From the NCBI GenBank assembly GCA_023391635.1, contig JAEWAQ010000003.1, positions 181,364 to 245,363 on the forward strand: a stretch of 64,000 nucleotides of DNA. The letters run 5' to 3'. Below, piece by piece: positions 26,060 through 34,117 of this stretch; position 1 is the stretch's first letter; every line of letters starts with the position of its first letter. Made by a program: the position numbers and the translations under genes. The stretch comes from Bacillota bacterium (GTDB lineage: Bacteria > Bacillota > Bacilli > Paenibacillales > Paenibacillaceae). The notes beneath the pieces were generated by a model, which did not search any database, was not told the DNA's origin, and was given only the letters and a program-made list of their open reading frames with translations.

Positions 26060-26542
26060 ATGTCTCTACATCCAATTAACGGTCTAATGCAGACAGCAAT
26101 GGAGAATATCAAGGACATGGTGGATGTAAATACCATAGTTGGAGAACCTGTCCAAACGCCCGACGGAAGCGTCATTGTCCCGATCAGCCGCGTCGGGTTC
26201 GGGTTTGCGGCAGGCGGTTCGGAATTTTCGGCAGAAGAGCAGAACGGCGCGGGAAAAACGGCGGAATCCGGCGGGCACAATGCTTCCGTTCAACTGCCGT
26301 TCGGCGGCGGCAGCGGGGGTGGGGTTTCGATCACGCCGATCGCTTTCCTCGTCGTAGGCAAAGAAGGCGTGAAGGTCGTCCCGCTCGACAACAATACGCA
26401 CATCCTCGAACGGCTGATCGAGTCGGCACCGCAGTGGGTGGACCGCATCCAGTCCATGCTGCAGAAGAACTCAAGCTCTGCAAGTTCGAGCGTACAAACC
26501 CAACTGCAGTCCAGCTCCGATTCGTCGAACAATTTAATGTAA
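26060..26542 (+). CDS. ytfJ: Sporulation protein YtfJ (GerW), with a recoded 5' end
   Basis: Spore protein; in B. subtilis needed for normal germination. Seen: 160 aa, ISRVGFGFAAGGSEF, a Gly-rich loop GGGSGGGVSITPIAFLVV and a Ser-rich tail. The first 35 codons are AT-rich and differ from the truncated host copy at 23499 in 17 synonymous codons and one amino acid; from AAGC at 26167 onward the gene is GC-rich host sequence. It has its own GGAGGAATG ribosome site and must use a promoter from the inserted segment. Confidence 0.95.
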   Translation: MSLHPINGLMQTAMENIKDMVDVNTIVGEPVQTPDGSVIVPISRVGFGFAAGGSEFSAEEQNGAGKTAESGGHNASVQLPFGGGSGGGVSITPIAFLVVGKEGVKVVPLDNNTHILERLIESAPQWVDRIQSMLQKNSSSASSSVQTQLQSSSDSSNNLM

Positions 26543-26558
26543 CCTTCGCGCACAAGAG

Positions 26559-26594
26559 AAACCTCCGGGTCAGCATGATAAACCGGAGGTTTTT
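26559..26594 (+). terminator. ytfJ terminator
   Basis: AAACCTCCGG (26559-26568) pairs perfectly with CCGGAGGTTT (26583-26592), then TTTTCG. Confidence 0.92.
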
Positions 26595-26724
26595 CGTTGG
26601 CGATTGATTGGACCCTAAACCAAGGTTGCGGCGGTCGGCGGGGTCACAGGCGATGCTGTCGTCTAAATGTTGATGTGGCGGTCGGTCAGGCTGGAAGACG
26701 ATCATTTCCTCACCACCTGCCCTC

Positions 26725-26753
26725 ACATACTTTGGGACACGCCTACATAAAAT
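26725..26753 (+). promoter_or_regulatory. Candidate sigma-E promoter of dacB-spmA-spmB
   Basis: ACATACT (26725-26731), 14-bp gap, CATAAAAT (26746-26753), similar to the sigma-E pattern. dacB is mother-cell sigma-E-dependent in B. subtilis. The start would fall near 26760, which argues against translation from the ATG at 26763. Confidence 0.45.
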
Positions 26754-26798
26754 GGAGTAGGGATGCGCGAGGAACGGCACATCGAGGAGGAAAAGCAT

Positions 26799-27884
26799 TT
26801 GAAAGCGAGAAAAGTAAACGTCCGCGCCGTCACGGCAACCGGCATCTGGGTCTTGCTGCTCCTGCTGTTGCCCGCAGGCTATTCTGCCGCTAGCGCCTAC
26901 GGGAGCGGCCATCAGGTCAATCTGCCCGCACCGCCGGCCAACCATGCCAAAGCGGCGGCGCTGATCGACGTGACGAGCGGCAGGATTTTATTCTCCCAGC
27001 ACGGGGACGAGCCGCTGAAGATCGCCAGCCTTACCAAGATCATGACGGCGATTGTGGCAATCGAACAAGGCCGGCTGGACGACAAAGTGAGCGTTAGCGT
27101 ACGGGCCGCCGGCAAGGAAGGATCGTCGCTCTACCTCAAGGCGGGAGAGAAGATGACGCTGCGCAACTTGCTGTACGGCATGATGCTGCGATCGGGCAAC
27201 GATGCCGCTGTCGCCATCGCCGAGCATGTCGGCGGATCGGTGGAAGGCTTCGCGTACTTGATGAACAAGAAAGCCGAGGAGCTGGGGCTCGCGAACAGCC
27301 ATTTCGCCAATCCGCACGGATTGGACCAGCCCGATCATTACATGTCTGCCAACGATTTGGCCAAGCTGTCCGCGTATTCGCTGAGCAATCCTGAATTCAA
27401 CAAAATCGTGGAAACCCGCGTAAAGAAAGCGCCCAATCCGCATGAATCATGGGACTACAAATGGGTGAACAAAAACAAAATGCTGACGATGTACGAAGGC
27501 GCCGACGGGGTGAAGACGGGCTATACGAAGCAGGCGCTCCGCACGCTCGTCAGCTCGGCAACGCGAGACGGACAGCAGTTAGCGGCAGTGACGCTGAACG
27601 ACGGCAACGACTGGAATGATCATCAGGCATTGCTCGACTACGGCTTTCGCCATTTCCCGCTGCAAGAGATCGTGCGCAAAGGCCAGCACATCGAAGGGAC
27701 ACTGTTCGCGGCTTCGCGGCCGTTCCGCTATCCGCTGGCGCAAGGTGAACGCGAAGCGATCGGCTTCCGTCTCGTGCCGTTGTCGACCGCGTCGCTGGAA
27801 TATACGTTAGGTTATCGCGGGCAGCTGCAAATTACGCTTCATGGGCAGCCTGTCGGCGAAGTGGCGGTCATGGAAAAGCGCTGA
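26799..27884 (+). CDS. dacB: D-alanyl-D-alanine carboxypeptidase DacB
   Basis: Mother-cell PBP5* that trims cortex peptidoglycan during sporulation. Seen: signal peptide (LLLLLLPAGYSAASA), SLTKIM with the catalytic Ser-x-x-Lys, RSGNDAAVAIAEH (SxN) and GVKTGYTKQA (KTG). Length 361 aa. TTG at 26799 is 8 nt after GAGGAGG and starts a clean signal peptide; ATG at 26763 would add 12 polar residues. Followed by spmA and spmB as in B. subtilis. Confidence 0.9.
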   Translation: MKARKVNVRAVTATGIWVLLLLLLPAGYSAASAYGSGHQVNLPAPPANHAKAAALIDVTSGRILFSQHGDEPLKIASLTKIMTAIVAIEQGRLDDKVSVSVRAAGKEGSSLYLKAGEKMTLRNLLYGMMLRSGNDAAVAIAEHVGGSVEGFAYLMNKKAEELGLANSHFANPHGLDQPDHYMSANDLAKLSAYSLSNPEFNKIVETRVKKAPNPHESWDYKWVNKNKMLTMYEGADGVKTGYTKQALRTLVSSATRDGQQLAAVTLNDGNDWNDHQALLDYGFRHFPLQEIVRKGQHIEGTLFAASRPFRYPLAQGEREAIGFRLVPLSTASLEYTLGYRGQLQITLHGQPVGEVAVMEKR

Positions 27885-27917
27885 TCCGCGTGTTTCGAAC
27901 CGGGGGAGGGGAAACGC

Positions 27918-28577
27918 ATGGTCAACATGATTTGGCTGGGCATGATCGTGCTCAGCGTCGTCTTCGGCGCGGCCAACGGCAGACTGGAGGAAGTGGCGGA
28001 AGCCGCCTTCGGCGGCGCGCAGACCGGGGTGACGGTCAGCCTGGGGCTTATCAGCATCCTCGTGTTCTGGATGGGGCTCATGAAGATCGCGGAAGGAGCC
28101 GGCCTCGTCAGCCGCTTGTCGCGGCTGCTTGCGCCTGCTGTCAGGAAGCTGTTTCCCGGCGTACCCGAAGGTCATCCCGCGATGGGTTATATCTTGTCCA
28201 ATATGAGCGCGAACCTGCTCGGGCTCGGCAATGCCGCGACGCCGATGGGCATCCGCGCCATGCAGGAGCTACAGAAGCTGAATCCGCAGCCCGCCGTCGC
28301 CACGCCGGCCATGTGCACGCTGCTTGCGCTGAACACGGCCAGCATCACGCTCGTACCGACGACGATGATCGCGATCCGCATGAACTTCGGCTCCGCGCAT
28401 CCGGCGGAGATCGTCGCTTCAACGCTGCTGGCGACCGCCGTCGCGACCGCGGCGGCTATTCTCGCAGATGCATGGTACCGGAGGCGCAGCAGCGGACCGA
28501 CGCAAACGCTGCCCCGCAGCGCGGAATCTTCCGGCACGGGCGGAGGCTTGCCGCCGTCGGCAGGAGCGGGAGGCTAG
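27918..28577 (+). CDS. spmA: Spore maturation protein A
   Basis: Membrane protein needed for full spore core dehydration. Seen: 219 aa, nucleoside-transporter-like Gate domain with LGLISILVFWMGLMKIAEGAG, SNMSANLLGLGNAATPMGIRAMQEL and NTASITLVPTTMIAIR. A Pro/Gly-rich tail after residue 190 is longer than usual. GGGGGAGGGG lies before the ATG. The spmB start is 6 nt after its stop. Confidence 0.95.
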   Translation: MVNMIWLGMIVLSVVFGAANGRLEEVAEAAFGGAQTGVTVSLGLISILVFWMGLMKIAEGAGLVSRLSRLLAPAVRKLFPGVPEGHPAMGYILSNMSANLLGLGNAATPMGIRAMQELQKLNPQPAVATPAMCTLLALNTASITLVPTTMIAIRMNFGSAHPAEIVASTLLATAVATAAAILADAWYRRRSSGPTQTLPRSAESSGTGGGLPPSAGAGG

Positions 28578-28583
28578 CGGCCG

Positions 28584-29123
28584 ATGCTGATCTGGATCGA
28601 GCGCCTCTCCACCTGGATGATTCCCGCTCTTATCGCCTTCATTCCGCTTTATGCCGCCATGAAGAAAGTGCCCGTCTATGAGACGTTCATCGATGGCGCC
28701 AAAGACGGCTTCCAGACCGCCGTCGACATCATCCCGCACCTGGTCGGCATGATGACCGCGATCGGCATGTTCCGCGCTTCGGGCGCGCTGGAGATGATCA
28801 TCGGCGCGATCCAGCCGCTGATGGATCGGATCGGCGTGCCGGGCCAGGTCATGCCGCTGGCTCTGCTACGCCCGCTTACCGGCGCCGGTTCGCTCGCCTT
28901 CGTCACCGACCTGATCAAGACGGAAGGACCCGATACATTCGCGTCCAGGGTCGCGGCGACGATCCAGGGCAGCACGGACACGACGTTGTATGTGCTCACC
29001 GTCTATTTTGGCGCGATCGGCATCCGCAAAGCCCATTATGCGCTGAAGGTGGGGTTGTTTTCCGACCTTGTCGGCTTCTTCGCCGCCGTCGCAGCCTGCT
29101 GGCTTCTGTTCGCGGCGGCATAG
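28584..29123 (+). CDS. spmB: Spore maturation protein B
   Basis: Partner of SpmA in spore dehydration. Seen: 179 aa Gate-domain membrane protein; PALIAFIPLYAAMKKVPVYETFIDGAKDGFQTAV, MFRASGALEMII, LLRPLTGAGSLAFVTDLIKTEGPD and STDTTLYVLTVYFGAIGI. Last gene before the 20-kb glycan island; in B. subtilis the next gene would be rluB. Confidence 0.95.
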   Translation: MLIWIERLSTWMIPALIAFIPLYAAMKKVPVYETFIDGAKDGFQTAVDIIPHLVGMMTAIGMFRASGALEMIIGAIQPLMDRIGVPGQVMPLALLRPLTGAGSLAFVTDLIKTEGPDTFASRVAATIQGSTDTTLYVLTVYFGAIGIRKAHYALKVGLFSDLVGFFAAVAACWLLFAAA

Positions 29124-29127
29124 CAAA

Positions 29128-29159
29128 ACGTCCATCCGCCCGTTTCGGCGGATGGACGT
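29128..29159. terminator. Bidirectional terminator between spmB and the glycosidase gene
   Basis: ACGTCCATCCGCC (29128-29140) pairs perfectly with GGCGGATGGACGT (29147-29159), 6-nt loop. CAAAA on the left gives a T-run for the minus strand; CAATTCTTATT follows on the plus strand. It serves both convergent genes and marks the left edge of the island. Confidence 0.88.
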
Positions 29160-29179
29160 CAATTCTTATTACGAATGGT

Positions 29180-30820
29180 TTACGGGTTATTAATGCGCAC
29201 AGCGTCGACGAAGGTGTTCGCGGTCGATGCTACGCCAGTTGTGAAATATGCCTGATTCAGTTGCGCCACAGCGTTCCGGAAGGGGGCGTCGTCGAACTGA
29301 AGCTTGCCATTCACAAAGATGTCGAAGGTGTCTGTCGCAACATCCGCGGACAACACGATTTTGTACCACTGGTTCGCGCTATAAGGCATGATTTCTTGTT
29401 CCGTACCTTGGTTGTCGCGATACATCAGCTTGCCGTTCTTCGTCAGGAACACTGGTCCGGCGGTAGAACCGTTCCGCATGCTCGCTTCGAAGTCGGTTAA
29501 GGTCGGCTGCATGAACTTGAAGCTGAACGCGACGTTGTGCGTTTGCGCGGGAAAGCTCTTGGACATGGCGGTGGCTCCGCTCGCATTCCCGTCGGTCAAT
29601 CTCACGCTTCGATTCGCATTGGTCGGATTCGGCCGGACCTCCGGCGTCCCCGATACGACCGTCCAATTGGACGACGGCGGTTGATCGAGGGGATCGCTGT
29701 TAAAGTGGTCGACGAAGGCGCCGGTGAAAAATTCGGACGTCCAGGCATAGTTGTTCTCTCTGGCATGGGCCATGAAGCGGTGCTGGAATTGGTTTTCGAA
29801 GTCGTCGTCTTTGCGTCCGGCTTTCCAGTCGAACCAGCTGATTTGCTTCTGCTCCAGCACTTGGCCATGCCAGGAGGTGCCGTCCAGCACCTTCACGGCC
29901 GTCTGATCAGGCGCATAGCCCCATTCGGTGCAGATAACCGGAAAGGCATTGCGCAGTGTGACGATATTGTTGCTGGAAGTTGTTCCGTACGTGTGGAAGC
30001 CGATCGAATCTTTGCCCGCGGCAATATTCAGCGTGACGGACGTATTGTTGCTGATGATGTTCTTGTAAGTATTCACGGTTGGGACGAGATTGTCTTTCAT
30101 GGAATTTACGCTGAGATGGATAACATGGGTGTTCGGCGCTGCATTGCGGATGATTTCATAAGCTTCGGCAATGCCTTTGAGCTTGGCGTTGTCCAACGTG
30201 CCCGGTTCGTTCACCATTTCGTAGAGAACATGCGTGCGATTGGCGTAACGCGGCGCGGCGTGCGTCCAGAACTTCTTCAGCCAGGCAGGATGGAGACTGC
30301 CCACTTCGTGATAATCGATTACGGCATACATGCCCGCTGCTTCCGCCGCATCGACGACCTGGTCGATGATGGATAACAGCTTATTCAATTGGGCGTCGTC
30401 TTCAATGTCCCAAGACACAAACGTTTTGCCATCCCGAACGGGTTCAGCCTTGTTTTCAAAATCGAACAGCGCGATCCGTCCGGTATTGAGGCCCATGCGT
30501 TTCATCTTCAGCCAATTGTTCACATCCATGGCCCAATTTGTCGCGCACGTATCGTCTGGATCGGTCGGTTGCCCGGACGCGCAATAGGCATTCTTGGATA
30601 CGGTGAGCGGACCGCCGCGCAGCGGAAGACCGGTGTCCGTCTGCACCTGCTTGAAGGTGGCGCCCGGTGCGTTGGCCACAATAACCCGGCCTCTGGCGTT
30701 GCTGTCGGCTTTGACGGTTGAAGACGCGGAGGGCAGGATGCCGATCGGTAACAGCAAGGCAAAACTTAAGGCGTACAGTACGAACTTGATCAGGGGACGT
30801 GACGACCATTTTCCAGACAT
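29180..30820 (-). CDS. Secreted GH5-like glycoside hydrolase with C-terminal LamG-like domain
   Basis: Seen: signal peptide (LIKFVLYALSFALLLPIGILPSASS), a TIM-barrel region with YEMVNEPG (acid/base Glu about residue 205) and ICTEWGY (nucleophile Glu about 299), the catalytic pattern of the cellulase family (GH5), and from about residue 390 a beta-sandwich of concanavalin/LamG type (NVAFSFKF, WYKIVLSADVATDTFDIFVNG). 546 aa from ATG 30820, 9 nt after TGAGG. Substrate not known; near sulfatases and a fucose gene it may cut a sulfated plant or algal glycan. Probably transcribed with the upstream AraC gene. Confidence 0.8.
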   Translation of the reverse strand: MSGKWSSRPLIKFVLYALSFALLLPIGILPSASSTVKADSNARGRVIVANAPGATFKQVQTDTGLPLRGGPLTVSKNAYCASGQPTDPDDTCATNWAMDVNNWLKMKRMGLNTGRIALFDFENKAEPVRDGKTFVSWDIEDDAQLNKLLSIIDQVVDAAEAAGMYAVIDYHEVGSLHPAWLKKFWTHAAPRYANRTHVLYEMVNEPGTLDNAKLKGIAEAYEIIRNAAPNTHVIHLSVNSMKDNLVPTVNTYKNIISNNTSVTLNIAAGKDSIGFHTYGTTSSNNIVTLRNAFPVICTEWGYAPDQTAVKVLDGTSWHGQVLEQKQISWFDWKAGRKDDDFENQFQHRFMAHARENNYAWTSEFFTGAFVDHFNSDPLDQPPSSNWTVVSGTPEVRPNPTNANRSVRLTDGNASGATAMSKSFPAQTHNVAFSFKFMQPTLTDFEASMRNGSTAGPVFLTKNGKLMYRDNQGTEQEIMPYSANQWYKIVLSADVATDTFDIFVNGKLQFDDAPFRNAVAQLNQAYFTTGVASTANTFVDAVRINNP

Positions 30821-30850
30821 CTTGGCAAGCCTCATTTCATTTGATTGTTT

Positions 30851-30861
30851 GGAAGCGCTTC
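30851..30861 (-). promoter_or_regulatory. cre-like palindrome in the glycosidase leader
   Basis: TGGAAGCGCTTCAC at 30850-30863 contains the perfect palindrome GAAGCGCTTC and resembles CcpA/LacI-family operators around a central CG. One half departs from the cre consensus. It lies 30 nt before the start codon, where a bound repressor would block transcription. Confidence 0.45.
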
Positions 30862-30919
30862 ACTACAAAGGTAACGAATGTTCCGCCCGAACGGAATGTT
30901 ATTTTGTCGCGGGTGCATG

Positions 30920-31339
30920 TCATTTGGTAGACGAACAGCGGGCGAGTGACGGGGCGTGGCGATGATAGTTTTTGTAGGCGCGGCTAAACGAGAAGGCATC
31001 GGAATAATGTAGCGTGTCTGCGATATCCGCGACCGACATCGACGTTCTGCGAAGGAGTTCGGCCGCGTGCTCCATGCGCAAGCGATGCAAGTATTGCTTC
31101 GGCGGTACCCGGTACACCTCGGTAAATTTGCGAGTCAGATAAGAACGGTGCACGTTCAGAAATGCGGCGACATGATCCACGGTAATCCCTTCGGTGAAAT
31201 GAGCGTCCATATACGTCTTTCCCTTGCGAACCCAAGGTTCGGCACCCTTCGACGGAAGTTGAGCATAACCTGCATGGCCGATCCATCGCCCGAACTGTTT
31301 TTCCCGTTCCGTCGGATTGTTTTTCCACACGATCGTCAT
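30920..31339 (-). CDS. Short AraC-family DNA-binding protein without a sensor domain
   Basis: 139 aa. Seen: helices GITVDHVAAFLNVHRSYLTRKFTEVYRVPPKQYLHRLRMEHA and MSVADIADTLHYSDAFSFSRAYKNYHRHAP, the two helix-turn-helix motifs, preceded by only about 40 residues; the usual 150-200-aa sugar-binding domain is absent. AGGGGTGAAAACGG precedes the ATG, so it looks like an intact small gene. Its promoter carries the 28-bp site shared with the sulfatase and ABC operons. Confidence 0.8.
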   Translation of the reverse strand: MTIVWKNNPTEREKQFGRWIGHAGYAQLPSKGAEPWVRKGKTYMDAHFTEGITVDHVAAFLNVHRSYLTRKFTEVYRVPPKQYLHRLRMEHAAELLRRTSMSVADIADTLHYSDAFSFSRAYKNYHRHAPSLARCSSTK

Positions 31340-31374
31340 CCGTTTTCACCCCTGATCCGAGATGGATTGACTCG

Positions 31375-31431
31375 ATTATAAGAAATGCAGGCTCACGGAG
31401 CCTATCCATTATTCCGCGAATTCTTTCACGA
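31375..31431 (-). promoter_or_regulatory. 28-bp operator plus TATAAT box, AraC/glycosidase promoter
   Basis: On the minus strand, TCGTGAAA..AATTCGCGGAAT..TGGAT (31431-31404) is followed after 23 bp by a perfect TATAAT (31380-31375). It matches the site at 31472 at 20 of 28 positions and has the same geometry. No good -35 box is present, which fits an activator-dependent promoter. Confidence 0.7.
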
Positions 31432-31471
31432 TTCGATGATGCCGGGTGGGTGCCGGGCGTTGACAAGCGGA

Positions 31472-31527
31472 TTGTGAAAATAATCGCGGGATCGTGCATT
31501 GGTTGCGGTTATCGCGTTTCTTATAAT
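31472..31527 (+). promoter_or_regulatory. 28-bp operator plus TATAAT box, sulfatase operon promoter
   Basis: TTGTGAAAATAATCGCGG.. (31472-31499) ends 22 bp before TATAAT (31522-31527). Half-sites TTGTGAA and TCGTGCA are 20 bp apart, two helical turns, as for AraC-type activators. It matches the site at 42682 at 22 of 28 positions. Confidence 0.75.
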
Positions 31528-31546
31528 CGGGGAAGAGGTGAGGACT

Positions 31547-33310
31547 ATGAACCATAACGCCAGGGCGCCCCATGTCGTTCTTGTGCTGACGGACGACCAA
31601 GGCTTCGGCGACCTGGGTTGGACCGGGAATCAGGTGCTTCGGACGCCGAATCTGGATCGGTTCGCGGACAATAGCGTAAGATTCGGCGATTACCATGTTG
31701 GACCGACCTGTGCGCCGACCCGCGCAGGACTGTTGACAGGCCGCTATGCGAACAGCACGGGAGTATGGCATACGGTCGGCGGGCGTTCGCTGCTGCGGAA
31801 AGACGAATGGACGATTGCGGCCGCCTTTCGGGAACAGGGTTACCGCACCGGCTTGTTCGGCAAGTGGCATCTCGGCGACGTCTATCCGTATCGGCCGCAG
31901 GACAGAGGCTTCGACACGACGGTCGTGCATGGCGGGGGCGGGATCAGCCAAGTGCCCGACCACTGGGGCAACGATTACTTCGACGATACGTACATGGCGG
32001 ATGGCCAGCCGAGGACATACGAGGGATATTGCACGGACGTCTTCTTCGAGCAGGCGTTGGCGTTCATCGAAGCCGAGCCCGATCGGCCTTGTCTCTGCGT
32101 GATTACGACGAACGCGCCGCATTGCCCGTATAACGTGGAAGAGAAATACGCCCGCCCATACAGGGGCCAAGTGACGGAGGAGCGAGCCCGGTTCTACGGC
32201 ATGATCGCGAACATCGACTGGAATTTCGGCAGATTGCAGGATCGATTGAAGACAACCGGGCTGGAAGAAAATACGATTCTGATGTTCATGACCGACAATG
32301 GGACGGCGGCCGGCGCGACGATGGACAAGGAAGGGTTCGTCACGAACGGATACAACGCGGGGCTGCGGGGCATCAAGAATACGCCGTACGACGGCGGCCA
32401 TCGGGTGCCGTTCTTTCTGCGGTGGCCGGCCGGCAAGCTGGATCGCGGGATGGAAGTGGACCAGTTGACCTCTCATATCGACTTCATGCCGACACTGCTC
32501 GATCTGTGCGCGATTTCGGTCCCGCCGTCGCGAAGCTTTCACGGACGCAGCTTGAAGCCTCTATTGTATGGGGACCGGGGGTCGTGGTCGGAGCGTGCGG
32601 TCGTAACGGATTCGCAGCGGGTGACGACGCCGATCAAGTGGCGGCAAAGCGCCGTCATGACGGAGCGGTGGCGGTTGATCAACGGGGAAGCCCTGTACGA
32701 TATGACCGAGGATCGCGGTCAGACGCGAGATGTTGCCTCACGACATCCCGAAGTCGTCACAAAACTACGGGCGGAGTACGAAGCGTGGTGGGATATCGTA
32801 TCCACGCAATTCGATGAAGACATCCCGTTCACGATCGGCGACGTATCTCACCCGGACATCGAATTGACCTGCCACGATTGGCGCAACGAGGCGGCATGGG
32901 TCCCGCACCAGCAAGGAGAAATCCGACGAGGAGTCGTCGGCGCAGGCTATTGGGAGATCGATGCGGCGCGCGCAGGCGAGTACGTCTTCGAACTGCGTCG
33001 TTGGCCGAGTGAAGCGGACCGCGCTATTCGGGCAGGCATTGAGGGCGACGATGTGCCATGGAAGAAGGAGTGGATCGGAGAGCCGGATTGGTACTATTAC
33101 ACAGGCGGAAGCGCGCTGCCGATTCGGGAAGCCGGATTGCGCATCGGGGGCCGGGAATTCACCGCAGCTGTCCAAGGCGAACAGAAGGCGGCTAGGTTCA
33201 CGGTGCCGCTCGAAGCCGGACCTACTCGGCTGGAAGCCTGGTTCGTCGGCGACGGCGGACTGAAGATGGGTGCGTATTATGTGCATGTAAAATCAACGAC
33301 GAGGAGCTGA
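31547..33310 (+). CDS. Cys-type sulfatase 1 with C-terminal beta domain
   Basis: Hydrolyses sulfate esters. Seen: metal-binding LTDDQGFGD (D16, D17), the C55-A-P-T-R formylglycine signature followed by AGLLTGRY, GKWHLGD, and MTDNGTAAG. Residues 430-587 form an extra beta-rich domain (AGEYVFELRRWP...). ATG at 31547 is chosen over an upstream frame because of GAAGAGGTGAGG; no signal peptide, so it acts in the cytoplasm on imported sugars. First gene of a six-gene run to 37368. Confidence 0.93.
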   Translation: MNHNARAPHVVLVLTDDQGFGDLGWTGNQVLRTPNLDRFADNSVRFGDYHVGPTCAPTRAGLLTGRYANSTGVWHTVGGRSLLRKDEWTIAAAFREQGYRTGLFGKWHLGDVYPYRPQDRGFDTTVVHGGGGISQVPDHWGNDYFDDTYMADGQPRTYEGYCTDVFFEQALAFIEAEPDRPCLCVITTNAPHCPYNVEEKYARPYRGQVTEERARFYGMIANIDWNFGRLQDRLKTTGLEENTILMFMTDNGTAAGATMDKEGFVTNGYNAGLRGIKNTPYDGGHRVPFFLRWPAGKLDRGMEVDQLTSHIDFMPTLLDLCAISVPPSRSFHGRSLKPLLYGDRGSWSERAVVTDSQRVTTPIKWRQSAVMTERWRLINGEALYDMTEDRGQTRDVASRHPEVVTKLRAEYEAWWDIVSTQFDEDIPFTIGDVSHPDIELTCHDWRNEAAWVPHQQGEIRRGVVGAGYWEIDAARAGEYVFELRRWPSEADRAIRAGIEGDDVPWKKEWIGEPDWYYYTGGSALPIREAGLRIGGREFTAAVQGEQKAARFTVPLEAGPTRLEAWFVGDGGLKMGAYYVHVKSTTRS

Positions 33311-33315
33311 AGGGC

Positions 33316-34116
33316 ATGAGTCCAATGAAAGTATCCGTTTTTACAAAGCCGTGGAAAGACGTTCCGCTGACGGAACTGTGCAAATTCGTGAAGGGAGCGG
33401 GCTTCGATGGCGTCGAGCTGTGCGTTCGGCCCGGGTTCCATCTGGAGCCGGAGCGGGCGGAGCGCGGTCTTCCGGAAGTAGCGGCGCATCTGAAGGACTA
33501 CGGCTTGGAAATTTACAGCGTAGCGGCTCCATTGGATGAAGCGGTGTTCGCCGGCTGCGCAGCAGCAGGGATCGGGGTTGTCCGCACGATGGCGGACATC
33601 GGAGACGACGGGTATCTGGCTTCCGTGCGTCGGCACCAGCAATTGTATGCGGACCTGCTTCCCTTAACCGAGAAATATCGCGTCACGATCGGCGTTCAGA
33701 ATCATTGCGACAAATACGTTTGCAATGCGGCAGGGTTGCTGCATCTGATCGAACGGTTCGATCCTGCGCATGTCGGCGCGATCTGGGACTGCGCGCATAA
33801 CGGATTGCAGGGCGAAGAGCCGGAGATGGCGATCGATATGTTGTGGTCCCGCTTAAGCATGGTCAATTTCAAGAACGCGTTCTGGATGCGCGCGAACGGC
33901 CCGGAGGCGGAGCATCCGGAGTGGAAGCATTATTTTACGACAGGCAATCAAGGGCTTGCGTCCTGGAAGCGGGTCGCCGCCGAGCTGAACCGGAGAAAGT
34001 ACGAAGGCATCGTCTGCATGACTGCCGAGTACGAGGATCAGGGCAACGTGAACACGTACATTCAACAGGACATTCGGTACTTGAAACGCTTGCTCGCAGG
34101 GGAGGCGGAGGCCTAA
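33316..34116 (+). CDS. Sugar phosphate isomerase/epimerase family protein (TIM barrel)
   Basis: 266 aa, AP-endonuclease-2-like barrel. Seen: FVKGAGFDGVELCVRPGFHLEPE, IGVQNHCDKYVCNA, VGAIWDCAHNGLQGEEPEMA and GIVCMTAEY, the usual positions of metal ligands (His, Asp, Glu). Five nt after the sulfatase stop. Such enzymes isomerise or epimerise free sugars or keto-sugars; the substrate cannot be told. Confidence 0.8.
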   Translation: MSPMKVSVFTKPWKDVPLTELCKFVKGAGFDGVELCVRPGFHLEPERAERGLPEVAAHLKDYGLEIYSVAAPLDEAVFAGCAAAGIGVVRTMADIGDDGYLASVRRHQQLYADLLPLTEKYRVTIGVQNHCDKYVCNAAGLLHLIERFDPAHVGAIWDCAHNGLQGEEPEMAIDMLWSRLSMVNFKNAFWMRANGPEAEHPEWKHYFTTGNQGLASWKRVAAELNRRKYEGIVCMTAEYEDQGNVNTYIQQDIRYLKRLLAGEAEA

Positions 34117-34117
34117 A

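Larger units (their letters stand above)
23595..26166. mobile_element. 2.56-kb cargo element inserted in the 5' end of ytfJ
   Basis: The 11-bp sequence ACGCCCGACGG ends both ytfJ copies (23595-23605 and 26156-26166); the distance between them is 2561 bp. Base composition changes sharply to AT-rich at the left copy and back to GC-rich right after the second. Inside are two minus-strand genes (ATPase, PIN-like), two terminator hairpins and a recoded ytfJ start with its own ribosome site. There is no integrase or transposase, no terminal inverted repeat and no insertion-sequence signature. Confidence 0.75.

Noticed and set aside
23606..26155. Insertion sequence or transposon
   Set aside because: No transposase, no terminal inverted repeats and no short target duplication apart from the shared ytfJ core.
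23499..26542. Simple tandem duplication of ytfJ
   Set aside because: Only the first 35 codons are doubled, and half of them differ silently, which a recent duplication would not give.
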